17,159 bases of DNA from Chitinophaga pinensis (lineage in GTDB: Bacteria; Bacteroidota; Bacteroidia; Flavobacteriales_D; Crocinitomicaceae), in NCBI GenBank assembly GCA_945870115.1, contig CAMBRH010000032.1, forward strand, positions 1 through 17,159, read 5' to 3'. Under the pieces are notes generated by a model. That model was given only the letters and a program-made list of their open reading frames with translations, was not told where the DNA came from and ran no database searches. Positions 13,253 through 17,159 of the stretch are shown here, piece after piece. Each line of letters starts with the position of its first letter. Within the stretch, counting starts at the first letter, position 1. The position numbers were made by a program, and so were the translations under genes.

Positions 13253-13960
13253 TTAATTTATTACTACTGTTCCAATTTTTTCGCCATCTAATAATTTTTT
13301 CAAATTTCCTGGCGTATCCATATCAAAAACAATGATTGGCAAATTATTTTCGTTACACAAAGTAAAAGCTGTCATATCCATGATTTTCAAATCCTTTTTA
13401 TAGACATCTTCAAATGAAATTGTTTCGTATTTTGTTGCTGTTGGATCTTTGAATGGATCAGCAGTATAAATTCCGTCAACTCGAGTACCTTTTAGAATAA
13501 CATCGGCATTGATTTCGATTGCTCGAAGAGAAGCAGCAGAATCTGTTGTAAAATAAGGATTTCCAGTTCCAGCGCCAAAAATTACAACACGACCTTTTTC
13601 CAAGTGTCTGACAGCACGACGACGAGCAAAAGGTTCACAAATTTCTTTCATTTCAATCGCTGATTGCAAACGCGTATTGACACCATTGGATTCTAACGCA
13701 GCTTGAAGTGCCATTGAATTAATCATTGTGGCTAGCATTCCCATATAATCTCCATGCGTTCTATCCATTCCTCCTTCTTCAGCTTGAACTCCACGGAAAA
13801 TGTTTCCTCCACCAATTACAATAGCAACCTCCACTCCTGCTTCGCAAATTTCTTTAATTTGTTTGGCATAAGAATCAATGCGGTTATTATCAATTCCAAA
13901 CTGTTTGTCACCCATCAATGACTCTCCGCTTAATTTAAGCAAAATACGTTTATACTTCAT
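13253..13960 (-). CDS. pyrH: UMP kinase
   Basis: A 235-residue cytosolic enzyme that phosphorylates UMP to UDP in pyrimidine nucleotide synthesis, usually hexameric and regulated by GTP and UTP. Conserved blocks visible are KLSGESL at 9-15 (phosphate binding), GGGNIFRG at 50-57, MDRTHGDYMGMLATMIN around 65-81, FGAGTGNPYFTTDSAA at 127-142, and the DGIYTADP segment near 162-169. The length and motif order are standard for the bacterial PyrH group of the amino-acid kinase fold. It is followed by frr after 22 nt, so both are cotranscribed. A TAACTTTA box lies 24 nt upstream of the start. Confidence 0.97.
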   Translation of the reverse strand: MKYKRILLKLSGESLMGDKQFGIDNNRIDSYAKQIKEICEAGVEVAIVIGGGNIFRGVQAEEGGMDRTHGDYMGMLATMINSMALQAALESNGVNTRLQSAIEMKEICEPFARRRAVRHLEKGRVVIFGAGTGNPYFTTDSAASLRAIEINADVILKGTRVDGIYTADPFKDPTATKYETISFEDVYKKDLKIMDMTAFTLCNENNLPIIVFDMDTPGNLKKLLDGEKIGTVVIN

Positions 13961-13983
13961 TTACTCTCAATTTTAGTCGAGCG

Positions 13984-13991
13984 TAAAGTTA
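13984..13991 (-). promoter_or_regulatory. Possible -7 box (TAACTTTA) for pyrH-frr
   Basis: One mismatch to TAnnTTTG, 24 nt upstream of the pyrH start. It lies in the 101 nt gap after cysN, where a promoter for a housekeeping pair is expected. Adjoining it is a 7 bp inverted repeat, TTAGAAA/TTTCTAA (13989-13995 with 14014-14020), of uncertain meaning. Confidence 0.35.
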
Positions 13992-14061
13992 GAAATTATT
14001 TTGAAAAATGCAGTTTCTAAATGACTATTATTCAAGAAAAATATAAATTTTCTTTTAACAA

Positions 14062-15306
14062 TTAATTTATAATTCCAGCAGCAACAGTGTTATTCGTATT
14101 TTCATTTATCAAAATAAAAGCTCCCGTTTTTCTGTTCTTTTTATAGGAATCAAAACTAATATTTTCTGCTGTTTTCAATTGAATTTTACAAAATTCATTC
14201 AATTGAATCGTTCCATCGGATTCAATTTCACTGAAGTTATGAATGTCAATTTTACTGTCAATTTCTTTAACAATTGCTTTGGTTCTAAAACTATTCTGCT
14301 GTAAAATTAACTTTTGTCCCGCTTGAAAAGCTTTATTATCCATCCAGCAAATCGTTGCTTCAAGGTTTTTTTCTGATTCAATTTGTTGATTTAATGGAAC
14401 AATTGTACTTCCTCGGCTAACATCTAAATCGTGTTCTAAATGAATAATAATTGATTCACCAGCTGAAGCTTCGATGATTTCTTTTCCATTTTGCTCTATT
14501 TTTGAGATTGTTGTTTTTGACTCTAAAGGAAAAATCTGCACTTCTTGTCCTTTTTTGAAAGTTCCGCTTAAAACACTTCCAGCATAGCCACGATAATCGT
14601 GTAAATCTTCTGTTTGCGGTCTGATAACATATTGAACTTGAAAACGAGAATCTTGATTTTCTTCTTCGTGAGGAATTTCAACTTGCTCCAAAAATTCAAA
14701 TAAAGAGGCACCTTTATACCAAGCCAGATTTTCTGAATTAGTAACCACATTTTCTCCAGTCAACGCACTTGTTGGTATAAATGAAACATTTTTCAAATTC
14801 AATTCTTTAGAAAATTTCAAATAATCTTCTTGAATTTGATTGTACACATTTTCATCGTAATTTACCAAATCCATTTTATTGATGCACACCAAAATATGCG
14901 GAATTCCCAAAATCGAAGAAATTATGCTGTGTCTTTTTGTTTGATCGGTAATTCCATTTCTAGCGTCAACTAAAATTATTGCCAAATCAGTATTCGACGC
15001 ACCAGTAAACATATTTCGCGTGTATTGCGAATGTCCCGGAGTATCAGCGATGATAAATTTTCGCTTTTCGGTTGTAAAATACTTGTAAGCGACATCAATC
15101 GTTATTCCTTGTTCACGTTCGGCACGCAAACCATCGGTCAATAAGGCCAAATCGATGTCAGCATCATTTCCTGTTGCTTTACTTTGTCTGGTTAATGTTT
15201 CAATAATATCTGTTGAAATCGAGTTACTATCAAACAATAATCTTCCAATTAAAGTGCTTTTCCCATCGTCAACGTTTCCTGCTGTAAAAAATCTTAATAA
15301 TTCCAT
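14062..15306 (-). CDS. cysN: Sulfate adenylyltransferase subunit 1 (GTPase subunit)
   Basis: The regulatory GTPase subunit of ATP sulfurylase: GTP hydrolysis drives APS formation from ATP and sulfate by CysD. The GTP-binding motifs are complete: GNVDDGKS at 10-17 (P-loop), REQGITI at 64-70, DTPGH at 88-92 and NKMD at 143-146. The later beta-barrel domains resemble translation factor domains 2 and 3. The 414 residues end after these barrels, so there is no fused CysC APS kinase, which in CysNC fusions adds about 170-200 residues. It lies 116 nt downstream of cysD with a repeat-rich spacer between. Confidence 0.96.
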   Translation of the reverse strand: MELLRFFTAGNVDDGKSTLIGRLLFDSNSISTDIIETLTRQSKATGNDADIDLALLTDGLRAEREQGITIDVAYKYFTTEKRKFIIADTPGHSQYTRNMFTGASNTDLAIILVDARNGITDQTKRHSIISSILGIPHILVCINKMDLVNYDENVYNQIQEDYLKFSKELNLKNVSFIPTSALTGENVVTNSENLAWYKGASLFEFLEQVEIPHEEENQDSRFQVQYVIRPQTEDLHDYRGYAGSVLSGTFKKGQEVQIFPLESKTTISKIEQNGKEIIEASAGESIIIHLEHDLDVSRGSTIVPLNQQIESEKNLEATICWMDNKAFQAGQKLILQQNSFRTKAIVKEIDSKIDIHNFSEIESDGTIQLNEFCKIQLKTAENISFDSYKKNRKTGAFILINENTNNTVAAGIIN

Positions 15307-15309
15307 AAA

Positions 15310-15424
15310 TTAGATTTTAGATTTCAAGACTAAAGATTTTAGACTTGATTATTTTTGTAAATTAATTTTTTATTCTTCAATTCGATTAAAGTCTTATGTC
15401 CTAAGTCTTCAAGTCTTAAGTCTC
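15310..15424. repeat. Short tandem AGACTT-type repeats in the cysD-cysN spacer
   Basis: On the minus strand, 15424-15385 carries about five copies of a 7-8 nt unit close to AGACTTA/G. After an AT-rich stretch, 15347-15310 carries units of AATCT and AGTCTT, partly complementary to the first block. The first block reaches the cysD stop codon. Degenerate simple repeats of this kind are, from memory, frequent between genes in Flavobacterium. No promoter box or coding frame is seen in the 116 nt spacer. Confidence 0.6.
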
Positions 15425-16319
15425 AAAAGTATCCTCCTTTTTTTCTATCTTCCATTGCTGCTTCTGAAACTCTATCATCCATTCGAGTTGCTCCGCGTTC
15501 TGAAATTTTTGTTTCCTTGATTTCAGAAATAATATCGTCAACGGTGTAAGCTTCACTTTCAACTGCTGAAGTACAGGTCATGTCTCCAACTGTTCTATAT
15601 CGAACATTTTTTGTTACAATAACATCGTTTTCATCCAATTCGACAAATTTATTTGTATTCATTAATTGTCCATTTTCGGTCAAAATACATTCTCTTTCAT
15701 GAGTAAAATAAATTGAAGGAAGGACAATGTTTTCTCTTTTGATGTAATTCCAAACATCTAATTCTGTCCAATTTGAAATTGGGAAAACACGCACATTTTC
15801 TCCTTTATCAATTTTTCCGTTGTAGATATTCCAAATTTCTGGTCGTTGTTTTTTAGGATCCCATTGACCAAATTCATCTCTGACCGAGAAAATGCGTTCT
15901 TTTGCTCTTGCTTTTTCTTCATCACGACGAGCGCCACCAATACAAGCATCAAATTCAAACTCTTCGATTACATCAAGTAAGGTGTAAGTTTGCAATCCGT
16001 TTCTACTCGGAAATTTTCCTTTTCCATCTTGCAGATTTTTCGCTTTAATTGTATCTTCTACGTAGCGGACAATTAATTTTTCGTCCAACTGTTTTGCTAG
16101 TAAATCGCGATAATCCAAGGCTTCTTGAAAATTATGTCCTGTATCAACGTGCACCAAAGGAAAAGGAAATTTCCCTGGACGAAAAGCTTTTAAAGCTAAA
16201 TGAACCAAACAAATACTGTCTTTTCCACCGCTAAAAAGCAAGGCTGGACGGTCGAATTGCCCTGCAACTTCTCTTAAGATATATATCGCTTCAGCCTCCA
16301 ATTGATCTAAATAATCCAT
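15423..16319 (-). CDS. cysD: Sulfate adenylyltransferase subunit 2 (catalytic subunit)
   Basis: The catalytic subunit of ATP sulfurylase, which forms APS from ATP and sulfate. It is 298 residues long, as usual (about 300). The PP-loop SGGKDS occurs at 30-35, followed by HVDTGHNFQE (57-66) and the CIGGARRDEEKARAKERIFS block at about 126-145. The C-terminus, ATRMDDRVSEAAMEDRKKGGYF, is the conserved CysD tail. The PAPS-reductase-like fold is shared with CysH. The start ATG at 16319 aligns with the family N-terminus (MDYLDQLEAEAIYILREV). It is separated from cysH by 222 nt and from cysN by 116 nt; shared transcription is likely but not certain. Confidence 0.97.
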   Translation of the reverse strand: MDYLDQLEAEAIYILREVAGQFDRPALLFSGGKDSICLVHLALKAFRPGKFPFPLVHVDTGHNFQEALDYRDLLAKQLDEKLIVRYVEDTIKAKNLQDGKGKFPSRNGLQTYTLLDVIEEFEFDACIGGARRDEEKARAKERIFSVRDEFGQWDPKKQRPEIWNIYNGKIDKGENVRVFPISNWTELDVWNYIKRENIVLPSIYFTHERECILTENGQLMNTNKFVELDENDVIVTKNVRYRTVGDMTCTSAVESEAYTVDDIISEIKETKISERGATRMDDRVSEAAMEDRKKGGYF

Positions 16320-16384
16320 ATTTTATTGTTTTAAGAATCAAAATAAACTTAGTTTAACATCGTTGAATTTCAAATTTCGTTTTA

Positions 16385-16450
16385 TCATTCACTTATTGTG
16401 AACTCAAAAACAAAATCTTCATTCGCCTCCTTAAACAAAGTTTTTTTCAT
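16385..16450 (-). CDS. Possible 21-residue small ORF between cysH and cysD
   Basis: The minus strand has an ATG at 16450, preceded by A-rich DNA typical of Bacteroidota starts, and 21 codons to a TGA at 16385-16387. The product would begin MKKTLFKEANEDFVFEF and is acidic with no hydrophobic helix. It contains no Cys or Met codons after the start, so it does not look like a sulfur-responsive attenuation leader. It could be a real small protein, a gene remnant or chance. Confidence 0.25.
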   Translation of the reverse strand: MKKTLFKEANEDFVFEFTISE

Positions 16451-16518
16451 TCGATTTTTGTTTTATTTTTGTTTTATTTTTTATTTTAAATTGAGTAATT
16501 AATCACAACTAATTCTTA

Positions 16519-16536
16519 TCCCGATAACTATCGGGA
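16519..16536. terminator. Perfect 8 bp hairpin just after cysH
   Basis: TCCCGATA (16519-16526) and TATCGGGA (16529-16536) pair perfectly around a 2 nt loop, 6 nt past the cysH stop on the minus strand. It is GC-rich for this sequence. No T-tract follows on the minus strand. It may be a terminator, an RNA stabiliser between cysH and cysD, or a dispersed palindromic repeat. The rest of the 222 nt gap is AT-rich with no recognisable promoter or riboswitch. Confidence 0.55.
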
Positions 16537-16541
16537 CATAA

Positions 16542-17159
16542 CTATTTCACGTGTAAACCACATTCTTTTTTAGAATTGTCTTCCCACCACCATCTTCCGG
16601 CACGAAAATCTTCACCTTCATTTACTTCTCTTGTACATGGCTGACAACCAATACTTACAAAACCTTTGTCGTGTAAACTGTTGTATGGAATATTGTGTTT
16701 TGCAATTTCAGCTTTCACTTCTTCTAAGGTCCAATCTGCTAAAGGATGAATTTTTATCAAATTTCGACTGTCATCAAATTCAACCATTTTCATTTCACTT
16801 CGATTTTCAGAATGTTCGGCTCTCAAACCTGTAATCCAACAATCAATTCCTTGAAGTGCGCGATTTAAAGGTTCAACTTTTCTTACAAAACAACATTCTT
16901 TTCTGTTTTCAAGTGATTCATAGAAACTTATTGGTCCTTTTTCAGTGACTAATTTTTCAACTTTCACAAAATTTGGAAAATAAACATCAATTTGCTTTTT
17001 GTAACGGTCAAAAGTTCTATTTAAAACACTGTAAGTTTCTGGAAACAAGCGACCTGTATCTAAAGTAAATACTTTAATTGGCAAATCTAAACTTAAAATA
17101 TGGTGAGTAATCACTTGGTCTTCCCAACTTAAACTGGTTGAAAAAGCCGCTTTATTTCC
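16542..17159 (-). CDS. cysH: Adenylylsulfate (APS) reductase, iron-sulfur CysH type, N-terminus cut by window edge
   Basis: The frame is open to the right edge; 205 residues are visible. They begin with KAAFSTSLSWEDQVIT, the PP-loop region of CysH, so about 30-40 N-terminal residues are missing. A GTG at 17114 is internal, because the PP-loop motif lies upstream of it. The protein reduces activated sulfate to sulfite using thioredoxin. FTLDTGRLFPETY follows the PP-loop. The pair CC in ENRKECCFVRK and the CQPC motif in SIGCQPCTRE are the four ligands of a [4Fe-4S] cluster. The catalytic Cys is in the terminal ECGLH. This cysteine set marks the class that usually uses APS directly, rather than PAPS as in E. 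coli CysH. Absence of cysC here agrees. Confidence 0.92.
   Translation of the reverse strand, partial: GNKAAFSTSLSWEDQVITHHILSLDLPIKVFTLDTGRLFPETYSVLNRTFDRYKKQIDVYFPNFVKVEKLVTEKGPISFYESLENRKECCFVRKVEPLNRALQGIDCWITGLRAEHSENRSEMKMVEFDDSRNLIKIHPLADWTLEEVKAEIAKHNIPYNSLHDKGFVSIGCQPCTREVNEGEDFRAGRWWWEDNSKKECGLHVK

Noticed and set aside
14568..14750. Minus-strand frame inside cysN
   Set aside because: It is an alternative frame within the complete cysN gene with no family resemblance.

Overview
The window looks like a chromosomal segment of a Bacteroidota member, most likely a Flavobacterium-type Flavobacteriaceae. The evidence is the strong AT bias, A-rich translation starts instead of Shine-Dalgarno sites, several -7 promoter boxes of the TAnnTTTG type, and a protein that closely fits SprE, the gliding-motility/type IX secretion lipoprotein. 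Most of the content is chromosomal housekeeping. No rRNA, tRNA, insertion sequence, CRISPR array or phage gene was seen.

Layout. Positions 1-1202 (minus) hold an HD-domain nucleotide phosphohydrolase that is cut by the left edge close to its C-terminus. Divergently, rnpA and an S41 carboxy-terminal processing protease (1407-3469, plus, ATGA overlap) end at a very strong hairpin (3483-3543). An O-antigen ligase-like membrane protein and cutC follow (3579-5832, plus, 11 nt overlap). cutC meets a minus-strand operon with a 1 nt gap. That operon is sprE, atpZ and a small four-helix membrane protein (9118 down to 5834). Upstream of it lie an unrecognised envelope protein (9190-9738) and cvpA (9814-10440). 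A Fic-domain adenylyltransferase (10522-11637) and a Sfp-type phosphopantetheinyl transferase (11890-12531) come next. Then follow frr and pyrH (12667-13960), and finally the sulfate assimilation genes cysN, cysD and cysH, with cysH cut by the right edge. Everything from 5834 to the right end reads on the minus strand.

The cys genes form a coherent pathway. CysD and CysN make adenosine 5'-phosphosulfate (APS). CysH has the cysteines of the [4Fe-4S] class, so APS is probably reduced directly; no APS kinase is present or fused to CysN.

The least ordinary part is the 250 nt between the phosphopantetheinyl transferase and fic. It holds about eleven copies of a short motif, TGTYCA followed by a T-tract, in alternating orientation. 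The copies are organised in a strict 70-71 nt higher-order period (plus, minus, plus). The predicted fic promoter lies inside the array, the fic start codon lies inside its first copy, and a related AACGTGTACA site lies just beyond the fic stop, upstream of cvpA. Since the Fic protein ends in a winged helix-turn-helix, I infer an operator array for Fic autoregulation. This is a hypothesis from sequence layout only.
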